A DNA stretch of 32,868 bases, from positions 1-32,868 of the forward strand of contig NZ_AUDH01000028.1 in NCBI RefSeq assembly GCF_000425365.1. The letters run 5' to 3'. Of the stretch, positions 8,101 through 17,171 are shown piece after piece. The position numbers and the translations under genes are program-made. The stretch comes from Rubritepida flocculans DSM 14296. GTDB taxonomy: Bacteria; Pseudomonadota; Alphaproteobacteria; Acetobacterales; Acetobacteraceae. The notes below the pieces were generated by a model. The model was given only the letters and a program-made list of their open reading frames with translations. It did no database searches and was not told the origin of the DNA. The first letter of the stretch is position 1; each line of letters starts with the position of its first letter.

Positions 8101-9038
8101 AGATGGCTCCAACCCAGGCGTTCGGGCGTGATGTCATCGCCGCCCGGCCCGCGCAGCGTCACACGCGGGGGGCCTGCCGTGAAGCGGCCGATCCGCGTCA
8201 GCGGCGTTGCGGCCGCGGCCGCGGCGGCGCGCAGCGCGGCCTCCGCCTCGGGCGGGGCGGCGAGAAGCAGCTCGTAGTCGTCCCCGCCGGTGGCGAGCGC
8301 GGCGATGGGTGCGGCGGCGTCGGCGACGGGAATGAGCGCCGCCTCCACCTCCGCCGCCACCCCGCCCGCGCGGCAGAGGTGCGAGAGATCCTGCAGCAGC
8401 CCGTCGGAGACATCCATGCAGGCATGGGCGAGGCCGCGCAGCGCCCGGCCGAGGGCGAGGCGCGGCTCGGGCAGGCGGTAGCGCAGGGCGAGCGCGCCCG
8501 TAGGGTCGGGCCATTCGCCCCGCGCGGCGCGCAGGCCGAGCCAGCCATCGCCGATGCGCCCGCTCACCCAGATCGCATCGCCCGGCCGCGCGCCCGCGCG
8601 GCGCAGCGCCGCCCCGGGCGGGACCGTGCCGAGAATGGTGAGCGAGAGCGTGACGGGCCCGGTGGTGGAGACCGTGTCGCCCCCCAGCACCTGCAGGCCG
8701 AAGCGCGCCTGGTCCTCCGCAAGGCCGGCGGCGAAGCCGGCGAGCCAGGCATCGGGCAGGCCGCGCGGCAGCGCCACCGTCATCAGGTAGCCGAGCGGCG
8801 CGGCGCCCATGGCCGCGAGGTCGCTCAGGTTCACGCGCAGCAGCTTGCGGCCGATGGTCTCTGGCGGGTCATCGGCCAGGAAATGCACGCCGGCCACCAT
8901 GGCGTCGGCGGCGAGCACCAGCTCGCAGCCGGCGGGGGGGGCGAGCAGCGCCGCGTCATCGGCGAGATCGAGCGCGCCCGCCCCCGCGAGCGGGCGGAAA
9001 TGCCGCGCGATGGCGGCGAACTCCGCGGGCAGGCTCAC
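8097..9038 (-). CDS. thiL: thiamine-monophosphate kinase
   Basis: 313 aa. The enzyme phosphorylates thiamine monophosphate to thiamine diphosphate with ATP, the last step of vitamin B1 cofactor synthesis, in the cytoplasm. Landmarks: LADDAALL (metal-binding Asp27/Asp28), DAMVAGVHF, KLLRVNLSDLAAMGA, VLGGDTVST, the nucleotide-binding ACMDVSDGLLQDL, and GGDDYELLLA near the C-terminus. Length is usual for ThiL (about 310-330 aa). The GTG start overlaps the nusB stop (GTGA); the nusB-thiL pairing is common in alphaproteobacteria. Confidence 0.95.
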   Translation of the reverse strand: MSLPAEFAAIARHFRPLAGAGALDLADDAALLAPPAGCELVLAADAMVAGVHFLADDPPETIGRKLLRVNLSDLAAMGAAPLGYLMTVALPRGLPDAWLAGFAAGLAEDQARFGLQVLGGDTVSTTGPVTLSLTILGTVPPGAALRRAGARPGDAIWVSGRIGDGWLGLRAARGEWPDPTGALALRYRLPEPRLALGRALRGLAHACMDVSDGLLQDLSHLCRAGGVAAEVEAALIPVADAAAPIAALATGGDDYELLLAAPPEAEAALRAAAAAAATPLTRIGRFTAGPPRVTLRGPGGDDITPERLGWSHL

Positions 9039-9529
9039 CCCTTGTGGAACTCCTCCGCGCGCAGGCTGCGCGCCATGGCGTCCAGCACGCCGTTGCAGAA
9101 GCGCGGCTCCTCGCCGCCGAAGAAGCCATGGGCGATGTCCATGTACTCCTTGATGACGACGCGCGCGGGCGGGCCGCCCATGTCGCGCAGCTCCGCCCCC
9201 GCGGCGCGCAGGATGGCGCGCAGCACCGGATCGAGCCGGCCCATCGCCCAGCCGGCGGCGAGATGGGACGCGATCACTTGGTCGAGATCCTCGGGCCGGG
9301 TCGCGGCGGCGCGGACCACGCGGGCGAAGAGGGCGGTGTCCGCCTCCTCCACGCGCCCGTCCTCGAAGCCCTGCTCGCCGGGGGCGGCGCCGATGCGGTG
9401 GCGCAGGAACTGCTCGAGCACCGCCTCGGGGCTCTCGCCCGTCTGCTCGGCCTGGAAAAGGGCCTGGACGGCGGCCACCCGCGCGCCGGTGCGCGGGCGG
9501 GCCTGGCCGGCGGCGGGCCTGGGCTTCAT
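9035..9529 (-). CDS. nusB: transcription antitermination factor NusB
   Basis: 164 aa, all-helical. Visible landmarks are ARVAAVQALFQAEQTG near the N-terminus (RNA-binding arginine-rich region), then RLDPVLRAILRAAGAELRD and the typical VVIKEYMDIAHGFFG, followed by FCNGVLDAMAR. NusB binds BoxA RNA with NusE (S10) and supports antitermination in rRNA operons. The start overlaps the ribH stop (ATGA). The ribH-nusB coupling is widely conserved. Confidence 0.95.
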   Translation of the reverse strand: MKPRPAAGQARPRTGARVAAVQALFQAEQTGESPEAVLEQFLRHRIGAAPGEQGFEDGRVEEADTALFARVVRAAATRPEDLDQVIASHLAAGWAMGRLDPVLRAILRAAGAELRDMGGPPARVVIKEYMDIAHGFFGGEEPRFCNGVLDAMARSLRAEEFHKG

Positions 9530-10008
9530 CCGAGCCCCCAGCGGCGGCGCAGCGCCACCTGCATCAGCGCGGCCTGCGCGGCCTCGGCGCCCTTGTTGTA
9601 GCCGTCGTCGCGCGCCCGGGCCTCGGCCTGCGCCAGCGTGTGCACCGTCAGCAGCCCGTAGCCCACCGCGGCGCCGGTGGCGGCGGTGATGGCCATGACA
9701 CCCGCCATCGCTTCGCGGCAGATGTGGTCGTAGTGGTCGGTCTCGCCCTTCACCACGCAGCCGAGCAGCACGAAGCCGTCCCAGCCGCGCCCGGCCTGGA
9801 TGGCCATGCGCAGCGCGGCCGGCAGCTCATAGGCGCCGGCCACCTCCACCACCTCGAGGCTCGCGCCCGCCTCGGCGGCCACGCGCTCCACGCCGCGGCG
9901 CATCCCGCCCACCACCTCGGCGTAATAGGGGGCCTGGATCAGCAGCAGGCGCGGGGGCGCGCCCTCGAAGCGCGGGGTCGCCCGTTCGGGCGCATCGGCG
10001 GTGGACAT
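9526..10008 (-). CDS. ribH: 6,7-dimethyl-8-ribityllumazine synthase
   Basis: 160 aa. It condenses 3,4-dihydroxybutanone 4-phosphate (from RibBA) with the ribityl-aminouracil (from RibD) to give the riboflavin precursor. Family landmarks: APYYAEVVGGM, EVAGAYELPAAL, GCVVKGETDHYDHIC with the catalytic histidine, and VGYGLLTVHTLAQAEARA. It starts 1 bp after the ribBA stop. Length is typical; the N-terminal ~18 residues are a variable extension. Confidence 0.96.
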   Translation of the reverse strand: MSTADAPERATPRFEGAPPRLLLIQAPYYAEVVGGMRRGVERVAAEAGASLEVVEVAGAYELPAALRMAIQAGRGWDGFVLLGCVVKGETDHYDHICREAMAGVMAITAATGAAVGYGLLTVHTLAQAEARARDDGYNKGAEAAQAALMQVALRRRWGLG

Positions 10009-10009
10009 C

Positions 10010-11133
<1,124 letters not shown>

Positions 11134-11137
<4 letters not shown>

Positions 11138-11736
11138 GCGCGGAACTCCATCAGGCGCGCCACGTAGCGGGCGAGCGTGTCGATCTCGATGTTCACCGCA
11201 TCGCCCGGCTGCAGCGTGCCGAAGCTGGTGACGGCGGCGGTATGGGCGATGATGTTGACCCCGAACTCGGCCCCGTCAACCTCGTTGACGGTGAGGGACA
11301 CCCCGTCCACCGCGATGCTGCCCTTCACCGCGATGAAGGGGGCGAGCGGCGCGGGCGCGCGGAAGCGCCAGCGCACCGAGGCGTTCTCCGGCGTGGCGGA
11401 GAGCACCTCGCCCACCCCGTCCACATGGCCGGAGACGAGATGCCCGCCCAGCTCGTCGCCGAGGCGGAGGCTGCGCTCGAGGTTCACCCGCCGCCCCGGC
11501 CGCCAGGCGCCGAGCGTGGTGCGCGAGAGGGTCTCGGCACTCGCGTCCACGGCGAAGCTGTCGGCCGAGAGCTCCACCGCCGTGAGGCAGACGCCCGAGC
11601 AGGCAATGGAGCAGCCCAGCGCCGCCCCCTCGAGAAACCCGGGCGCGACGCCGATGACGAGGCGCATGTCGTGCCCCCCGCCGAGGGGCTGCACCTCGCG
11701 CAGCGTGCCGAGCGCGGTGACGATGCCGGTGAACAT
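11134..11736 (-). CDS. ribE: riboflavin synthase (alpha subunit)
   Basis: 200 aa. It dismutates two molecules of dimethyl-ribityllumazine to riboflavin. The two lumazine-binding barrels are visible as an internal repeat: N-terminal MFTGIVTALG with GCSIACSGVCLTAVEL, and C-terminal GHVDGVGEV with KGSIAVDGVSLTVNEVD, ending in DAVNIEIDTLARYVARL. The cysteine and serine positions in the N-barrel follow the family. The start shares a base with the ribD stop (TGATG). Confidence 0.96.
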
Positions 11737-12839
11737 CAGCCCTCTTCCTTCGCGTATTCGCTCATCACGTCCTCGCCCAGCGCCGTGCTCGCCACCAGCC
11801 GGAAGCGCGGCATGCGCGCGAGCGCGGCGACGCCGAGCGGGCCCACCCCCGGCAGGCCCTCGGCGCCCATCACGCCGGGGGCATGGAACCAGACGAGCCG
11901 GTCCACAAGCCCCGCCTTGAGCATCGCCGCCGCGAGCCCCGCGCCGCCCTCCACCAGCAGCCGCGTCACGCCGCGCTGGGCCAGGGCAGCCAGCATGGCG
12001 CGCGGCGGCAGCCCGCCGCCGGGGGCGCGGCGCAGCGCCACCACCTCCACGCCCGCGCGGATATAGGGCGCCAGCGCGGCGGGGCGATGCCCCGCGCTCG
12101 TCAGCAGCCAGGTGGGGTGCTGCCCGGCGGTGGCGACGAGCCGCGCCGAGAGGGGCGTGCGCAGCCGCGCATCGGCCACCACGCGCAGCATCGGCACCGG
12201 ATCGAGCCCGGGCAGGCGCACCGTCAGCTCCGGGTCATCGGCCAGCACCGTGCCGCTGCCCACCAGCACCGCGTCGTGCCGGGCGCGCAGCGCATGCACG
12301 GCGCGGCGCGCGGCCGCGCCCGTGATCCAGCGGCTCTCGCCGCCCGCCGTCGCGATGCGCCCATCCAGCGTGGCGGCGAGCTTGAGCGTGACGAGCGGCC
12401 GCCCCTCCGTGATGCGCCTGAGGAAGCCCGCATTCAGCCGGGCCGCCTCCGCGCCCAGCAGCCCCTCCTCCACCGCCACGCCCGCGGCGCGCAGCCTGGC
12501 GAGGCCGCGCCCGTCCACGCGCGGATCGGGGTCGCGCATCGCCACCACCACGCGCGCAACCCCGGCGCGGATCAGCGCGTCGCAGCAGGGGGGCGTGCGG
12601 CCGTGGTGGGAGCAGGGTTCGAGCGTGACATAGGCGGTGGCGCCGGCCGCCTCCTCGCCCGCCCGCTCCAGCGCCACCGCCTCGGCGTGCGGGCGGCCGC
12701 CGGGCTGGGTCCAGCCGCGCGCGATCACGCGGCCCTCTTTCACCAGCACGCAGCCCACCGCCGGGTTGGGCCAAGTGTTGCCGAGGCCGCGCGCCGCGAG
12801 GCGCAGGGCGGCGCGCATCTGCGCCTCGTCCTCCTCCAT
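11736..12839 (-). CDS. ribD: bifunctional diaminohydroxyphosphoribosylaminopyrimidine deaminase / uracil reductase
   Basis: 367 aa. The N-terminal deaminase domain (1-~145) has the zinc ligands in HAE (His51, Glu53) and PCSHHGRTPPC (Cys76, Cys85). The C-terminal reductase domain (~146-360) shows LKLAATLDGRIATAGGESRWITG, HDAVLVGSGTVLADDPELTVR and VTRLLVEGGAGLAAAMLKAGLVD, the NADPH-binding and substrate region. It catalyses steps two and three of riboflavin synthesis. It starts 2 bp after the nrdR stop, the order usual in alphaproteobacteria. Confidence 0.96.
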   Translation of the reverse strand: MEEDEAQMRAALRLAARGLGNTWPNPAVGCVLVKEGRVIARGWTQPGGRPHAEAVALERAGEEAAGATAYVTLEPCSHHGRTPPCCDALIRAGVARVVVAMRDPDPRVDGRGLARLRAAGVAVEEGLLGAEAARLNAGFLRRITEGRPLVTLKLAATLDGRIATAGGESRWITGAAARRAVHALRARHDAVLVGSGTVLADDPELTVRLPGLDPVPMLRVVADARLRTPLSARLVATAGQHPTWLLTSAGHRPAALAPYIRAGVEVVALRRAPGGGLPPRAMLAALAQRGVTRLLVEGGAGLAAAMLKAGLVDRLVWFHAPGVMGAEGLPGVGPLGVAALARMPRFRLVASTALGEDVMSEYAKEEG

Positions 12840-12841
12840 GC

Positions 12842-13294
12842 TCAGGGCTTTTCGAGGCCGCTCAGGAAGGCCCCGAAATCCTTCGCCTCGGTGAAGTTCT
12901 GATAGACCGAGGCGAAGCGCACATAGGCCACCTCGTCCACCCCCTTCAGCGCCTCCATCACCATCTCGCCAATGCGGCGCGAGGGGATTTCCGTCTCCGC
13001 CTCCATCTCCAGGCGGCGCTGGATGCCGTTGACGATGCGCTCGATGCGCTCCTCGTCCACCGGCCGCTTGCGGCAGGCGATGGTGATGGATTTCACGAGC
13101 TTGTCGCGGTCGAAGGCCACGCGCCGCCCGTCGGACTTCAGCACCGTCAGCTCCTTGAGCTGGATGCGCTCGAAGGTGGTGAAGCGGTTGCCGCAGGCGG
13201 GGCAGAAGCGGCGGCGACGGATGGAGGAGCCGTCCTCGGAGGGGCGGCTGTCCTTCACCTGGGTGTCCTCATGTCCGCAATACGGGCAGCGCAA
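12842..13294 (-). CDS. nrdR: transcriptional repressor NrdR
   Basis: 150 aa from a TTG start at 13294. I chose TTG because it gives the canonical N-terminus [18 protein letters not shown] and is preceded at 7 bp by a strong GGGGAGG; a start further upstream would add eight non-conserved residues. The zinc ribbon uses Cys3, Cys6, Cys31 and Cys34. The ATP-cone domain follows ([22 protein letters not shown] to about residue 130). NrdR senses ATP/dATP and represses ribonucleotide reductase genes by binding NrdR boxes. It is the first gene of the tightly packed rib-nusB-thiL series, 158 bp after glyA. Confidence 0.95.
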   Translation of the reverse strand: MRCPYCGHEDTQVKDSRPSEDGSSIRRRRFCPACGNRFTTFERIQLKELTVLKSDGRRVAFDRDKLVKSITIACRKRPVDEERIERIVNGIQRRLEMEAETEIPSRRIGEMVMEALKGVDEVAYVRFASVYQNFTEAKDFGAFLSGLEKP

Positions 13295-13349
13295 AGAGCA
13301 ACCTCCCCACCGGCGCACCCCGGGGCGGCGGGAACCGCCTTTCGGGGAT

Positions 13350-13368
13350 GCGGCCGCGAAGCGGCCGC
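13350..13368. repeat. GC hairpin in glyA-nrdR gap
   Basis: Two copies of the self-palindrome GCGGCCGC (13350-13357 and 13361-13368) flank GAA and can fold into an 8-bp stem. The motif sits in the 158-bp gap between glyA and nrdR. There is no T-run, so a role as terminator is uncertain. Confidence 0.4.
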
Positions 13369-13424
13369 CGCGCCCAGACCAACCGCGCCACTACTGCGCC
13401 CGCGGCGGCGCGAAGCCAAGCGGC

Positions 13425-13446
13425 CGGAGGCCGCGCCCGGCCTCCG
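13425..13446 (-). terminator. possible hairpin terminator after glyA
   Basis: CGGAGGCC (13425-13432) and GGCCTCCG (13439-13446) are perfect 8-bp arms around a 6-nt loop, starting 6 bp beyond the glyA stop. The stem is very stable but has no following T-run on the transcript strand. It may cause partial termination or protect the mRNA end, separating glyA from nrdR. Confidence 0.45.
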
Positions 13447-13452
13447 AGGGCG

Positions 13453-14751
13453 TCAGTAGATCGGGAAGCGCTGGCACAGGGCGAGCACCTCCTTCGCCAC
13501 CGCCTGTTCCACCGCGCTGTTCCCCTCGGGGCTGTTCGCCTGCTGCAGCCCGTCGAGCACGCGCACGATCAGCCGCCCCACCTCGCGGAACTCGGCCTCG
13601 GCGAAGCCGCGCGTGGTGCCGGCCGGGGTGCCGAGCCGGATGCCCGAGGTCACCATGGGCTTTTCCGGGTCGAAGGGGATGGCGTTCTTGTTGCAGGTGA
13701 GGTGCGCGCGCCCCAGCGCCGCCTCGGCGGCCTTGCCCGTCAGCCCCTTGGGGCGCAGGTCCACCAGCATGAGGTGGCTGTCCGTGCCGCCGGAGACGAT
13801 GGCGAGCCCGCCCTTGACCAGCTCATCGGCCAGCGCGCGGGCGTTCGCCACCACCTGCTTCGCGTAGGCGCGGAACTCGGGGCGCAGCGCCTCGCCGAAG
13901 GCGACGGCCTTGGCGGCGATGACGTGCATCAGCGGCCCGCCCTGCAGCCCCGGGAACATCGCGCTGTTGATCTTCTTCGCGATGGCCTCGTCGTTCGTCA
14001 GGACCAGGCCGCCGCGGGGGCCGCGCAGCGTCTTGTGCGTGGTCGTCGTCGTCACATGCGCGTGCGGCACGGGCGAGGGGTAGGCGCCGGCCGCCACGAG
14101 CCCCGCGTAATGCGCCATGTCCACCATCAGGAAGGCGCCGATCTCGTCCGCCACGGCGCGGAAGCGCGCGAAGTCGATCTCGCGCGAATAGGCGGAGCCG
14201 CCCGCGATGATGAGCTTCGGCCGGTGCGCGCGCGCCAGCCGCTCCATCGCCTCGTAGTCCAGCAGCCCGTCCTCGGCGCGCACGCCGTAGCTGATGGGGC
14301 GGAACCACTTGCCCGAGTAGTTCACCGGCGCGCCATGGGTGAGGTGCCCGCCCGCCGCGAGGTCCATGGCGAGGAAGCTGTCGCCCGGCTGCAGCAGGGC
14401 GAAGAACACGGCGATGTTGGCGCTCGCCCCGCTGTGCGGCTGCACATTGGCGAAGGCGCAGCCGAAGAGCTGCTTGGCGCGCTCGATGGCGAGCGTCTCG
14501 GCCAGGTCCACGTATTCGCAGCCGCCGTAGTAGCGCCGGCCCGGATAGCCCTCGGCGTATTTGTTGGTGAGCACGCTGCCCTGCGCCTCCAGCACGGCGC
14601 GGCTGACGATGTTCTCCGAGGCGATGAGCTCGATTCCGTCCTGCTGGCGCGTCAGCTCCTGGGCGATGGCGGCGGCGAGTTCGGGGTCGCTCTCGGCGAC
14701 GCCCGCCTGGAAGAAGCGGGCGGGGAGGAAGCGGGCGGTGCTCTCGTTCAT
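13453..14751 (-). CDS. glyA: serine hydroxymethyltransferase
   Basis: 432 aa. A PLP enzyme that interconverts serine and glycine while charging tetrahydrofolate with one-carbon units. Landmarks: [58 protein letters not shown], and the PLP-lysine motif [15 protein letters not shown] (Lys240). A C-terminal [24 protein letters not shown] is also present. Length is normal. It lies 62 bp downstream of rpiB, the standard alphaproteobacterial order. Confidence 0.97.
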   Translation of the reverse strand: MNESTARFLPARFFQAGVAESDPELAAAIAQELTRQQDGIELIASENIVSRAVLEAQGSVLTNKYAEGYPGRRYYGGCEYVDLAETLAIERAKQLFGCAFANVQPHSGASANIAVFFALLQPGDSFLAMDLAAGGHLTHGAPVNYSGKWFRPISYGVRAEDGLLDYEAMERLARAHRPKLIIAGGSAYSREIDFARFRAVADEIGAFLMVDMAHYAGLVAAGAYPSPVPHAHVTTTTTHKTLRGPRGGLVLTNDEAIAKKINSAMFPGLQGGPLMHVIAAKAVAFGEALRPEFRAYAKQVVANARALADELVKGGLAIVSGGTDSHLMLVDLRPKGLTGKAAEAALGRAHLTCNKNAIPFDPEKPMVTSGIRLGTPAGTTRGFAEAEFREVGRLIVRVLDGLQQANSPEGNSAVEQAVAKEVLALCQRFPIY

Positions 14752-14813
14752 GGGCGGGGCCTTTCCGGTCGCGGCAGGCTTAGCACGGCGCGGGCCGCGC
14801 GGGGACAGAGGGG

Positions 14814-15251
14814 CTAGGCCGCCGGCGCGCCGAGCTTGGCGACGCGCCGGGCGTGGCGGCCGCCCTCGAAGGGCGTGGCGAGGAAGGCGGCCAGCGCGTC
14901 CAGCGCCACCTCCACCCCCGTGGTGCGGGCGCCGAAGCAGGCGATGTTCGCGTCGTTGTGCGCGCGCGTCAGCCGCGCCTCGGTGGCGGAGTGCAGCACG
15001 GCGGCGCGGATGGCCGGGTGGCGGTTGGCGGCGATGGCCATGCCGATGCCGGTGCCGCAGACCAGCACGCCGAAGCCCGCCTCGCCCGACGCCACCCGCG
15101 CGGCCACGGCCTGGGCGTAATCCGGGTAGTCCACGCTCTCGGCGCTGTGGGTGCCGAGGTCGAGCAGCGCATGCCCGCCCGCCTCCAGCGCGGCGGCGAG
15201 GGCCTGCTTGAGCGGCAGGCCGGCGTGGTCGGAACCGAGGGCGATGATCAT
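14814..15251 (-). CDS. rpiB: ribose-5-phosphate isomerase B
   Basis: 145 aa, single-domain sugar isomerase interconverting ribulose 5-phosphate and ribose 5-phosphate in the pentose phosphate pathway. Its product can feed RibBA and nucleotide synthesis. Landmarks: [29 protein letters not shown], the catalytic Cys65 in [16 protein letters not shown], and [12 protein letters not shown] with the ring-opening His98. Length is typical of RpiB/LacAB proteins. Confidence 0.95.
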   Translation of the reverse strand: MIIALGSDHAGLPLKQALAAALEAGGHALLDLGTHSAESVDYPDYAQAVAARVASGEAGFGVLVCGTGIGMAIAANRHPAIRAAVLHSATEARLTRAHNDANIACFGARTTGVEVALDALAAFLATPFEGGRHARRVAKLGAPAA

Positions 15252-15312
15252 GCGCGGGCGCTTACCACGCCGGGCGTGGCGCCGGGTATCGCGCGCGCGT
15301 CATGGCCCCCCT

Positions 15313-16122
15313 TCACGGAGTGCCGGCGTGGCGCGCGAGGAAGGCGGGCAGCTCAGCCCGGGCGGCCTCGCGCGCCGCGGGCTCGGGGCCGAGATGCACC
15401 CGCCGCCCATTGGGCAGAAGCCAGGCCCGGACCGCCCCGCCCAGCATGTCGAAGCCGTGATGCGCGCCGGGCAGCAGGCGGACGGTGACGGCCTCCGGCG
15501 CGCGGGCGGCGAGCGCGAGGCAGGGCTCGGGCGGAGTCCAGTCATCCTCCGCGCCCAGCAGCATCAGCAGCGGCGCGCGGCCCGGGGCCGGGGTGGGCCG
15601 GCCGATGCTGAGCGGCCCGCAGCCGGGATAGAAGGCGATGGCGGCCGCGAGCTCCCCCGGCGCGGCGGCGAGCCAGGCGAGCAGCGTGGTCGAGCCGCCA
15701 TGCGACCAGCCGAGCAGCACCGGCCCCGGCCCCGCCTGCCCCCAGGGCTGGGCGCGGGCCCAGGCGGCGGCGGCGCGCGCATCGGCGGCCCTGAGCCGCG
15801 GCGGGGCGCGGTGTTCGGGCCGGCCGCAGGCGTCGCCCAGGCCCCGGCTGCCGAAACTGTCGGGAAACAGCACCGGATGCCCGAGCCCGGCCAGCCGCGC
15901 CGCCCAGTCGGCCTCGCGCGGGGCAAGGCGCGGCGGCGCATCGGGGCCGCCGATCCCCATGCAGCCATGCAGGGCGATGACCGGGGCGGCGCGCACCCGC
16001 TCGGGCCGGACCAGCCAGGCGCGCAGCGCCACCCCCTCGGGGCCGGGCAGGGTGAGGGTCTCGCCCGCCGCCGGGCCGGCGAGAGCGAGCAGCAGGGCGA
16101 GGACGAGGCGACCGGGACGCAT
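15313..16122 (-). CDS. secreted dienelactone hydrolase-family protein
   Basis: 269 aa alpha/beta hydrolase. An N-terminal signal peptide is clear (RLVLALLLALAGPAAG, cleavage probably near residue 20), so the enzyme is likely periplasmic. The nucleophile elbow is GWSHGGS (Ser140), with the acid in GAEDDWTP (Asp193/194) and the base in GAHHGFD (His221/222). An oxyanion-side HGCMGIGG motif lies at about residue 52. These fit the DLH family (hydrolysis of esters or lactones), where the nucleophile may be Ser or Cys. The true substrate is unknown. It lies 66 bp after the ketopantoate-reductase-like gene and 61 bp before rpiB. Confidence 0.85.
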   Translation of the reverse strand: MRPGRLVLALLLALAGPAAGETLTLPGPEGVALRAWLVRPERVRAAPVIALHGCMGIGGPDAPPRLAPREADWAARLAGLGHPVLFPDSFGSRGLGDACGRPEHRAPPRLRAADARAAAAWARAQPWGQAGPGPVLLGWSHGGSTTLLAWLAAAPGELAAAIAFYPGCGPLSIGRPTPAPGRAPLLMLLGAEDDWTPPEPCLALAARAPEAVTVRLLPGAHHGFDMLGGAVRAWLLPNGRRVHLGPEPAAREAARAELPAFLARHAGTP

Positions 16123-16188
16123 GGGCGGCAGGCTGCGCCCGGCCGACGCCGCGCGGCAAGCCTCATGGCGGCGTTCCCTCCGGCGGCA

Positions 16189-17109
16189 TCACCCCGCCCG
16201 CCGCTGCTCCTGCGCGCGCACATGCAGCAGCGCGAGGTCATGCCAGCCGGTCTCCATCCCGGCCGCCGCCAGCGCCTCGCGCAGGAAGCCCAGCACATGC
16301 TCGCCCTCCGAGCGGCGGCCGGCCTCGATGTCGCGCAGCATGGAGGTGGCGTAGGCGCTGGCCGGGTCGCTGAACAGGGCGCGGTATTCGGCGAGGAAGG
16401 CCTCGGGCATCGGGTGGCCCTGGCGCGCCGCCAGCGTGGCGTGGCGATCGAGCAGCGCGTGCAGGAAGGGCGCGCCGCCCGCGCGCACGATGGCGCCCAC
16501 GGGCGCGCGCATCAGCACCGTGCCCAGCGCCGCCGTGCCGAGATGCACGAGCTTCTCCCACATGCGCTGGGCGATGTCGGGCACCGCCTCGGCGACCAGG
16601 CCGCGGCAGGGCGCGAAGGCCGCGGCGATGGCGCGCAGCCGGGGGCTGTCGGCCGCGTCGCGCTCGCCGAAGCCGAGCCAGCGCCAGTCGTTGAGGTGAT
16701 GCACCACCCCCTCCTCGTCGAGCCGCGCCTGGATCTTCGCGAGCCCGCCCAGCACCGCCGCGCGGCCGAAGGCGGCGTCCAGCGCCGCGAGGTGGGAGAG
16801 CCCGTTCAGCACGGGCAGGATGGCGGTGCGCCCATCCACCGCCGGGCGCAGCGCGGCGATGGCCGCGTCCAGGTCATAGGCCTTGCAGGCGAGCAGCACG
16901 AGGTCATGGCCCGGCCCCAGCGCCTCGGCCGTCACCGTCCGCACCGGGAGATCGGCGTCGCCGAAGGGGCTGCGCAGCCTCAGCCCCCGCGCGGCCAGCG
17001 CCGCGGCGCGGGCGGGGCGGACGAGGAAGGTCACCTCCGCCCCCGCCTCGGCCAGCCGCCCGCCGACATAGCCGCCGACCGCCCCCGCCCCCAGCACCAG
17101 GCATCGCAT
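16189..17109 (-). CDS. 2-dehydropantoate 2-reductase-like protein
   Basis: 306 aa. The N-terminal Rossmann motif GAGAVGGYVGG (residues 7-17) binds NADP(H). Conserved family positions are seen as Lys76 (ACKAYDL), Asn102 (PVLNGL) and the catalytic lysine in MWEKLVHL (Lys186), followed by the C-terminal helical domain with SMLRDIEAGRRSEGE. The family makes pantoate for coenzyme A, but many paralogues act on other 2-oxo acids, so panE is not assigned. The ATG has GGGGAG about 8 bp upstream. The gene is divergent from macA, with a 62-bp shared intergenic region. Confidence 0.85.
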   Translation of the reverse strand: MRCLVLGAGAVGGYVGGRLAEAGAEVTFLVRPARAAALAARGLRLRSPFGDADLPVRTVTAEALGPGHDLVLLACKAYDLDAAIAALRPAVDGRTAILPVLNGLSHLAALDAAFGRAAVLGGLAKIQARLDEEGVVHHLNDWRWLGFGERDAADSPRLRAIAAAFAPCRGLVAEAVPDIAQRMWEKLVHLGTAALGTVLMRAPVGAIVRAGGAPFLHALLDRHATLAARQGHPMPEAFLAEYRALFSDPASAYATSMLRDIEAGRRSEGEHVLGFLREALAAAGMETGWHDLALLHVRAQEQRRAG

Positions 17110-17171
17110 GTGACATTCTCCCCGAAAGGCGCAACATGCCGGTTACACCCGGGGCCTAGCTTCCAGAAGCC

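Noticed and set aside
12842-15251. FMN or other riboswitch ahead of the riboflavin genes
   Set aside because: The rib genes follow nrdR with 2 bp or less, and the glyA-nrdR gap (158 bp) shows only simple GC hairpins without the conserved FMN-element blocks.
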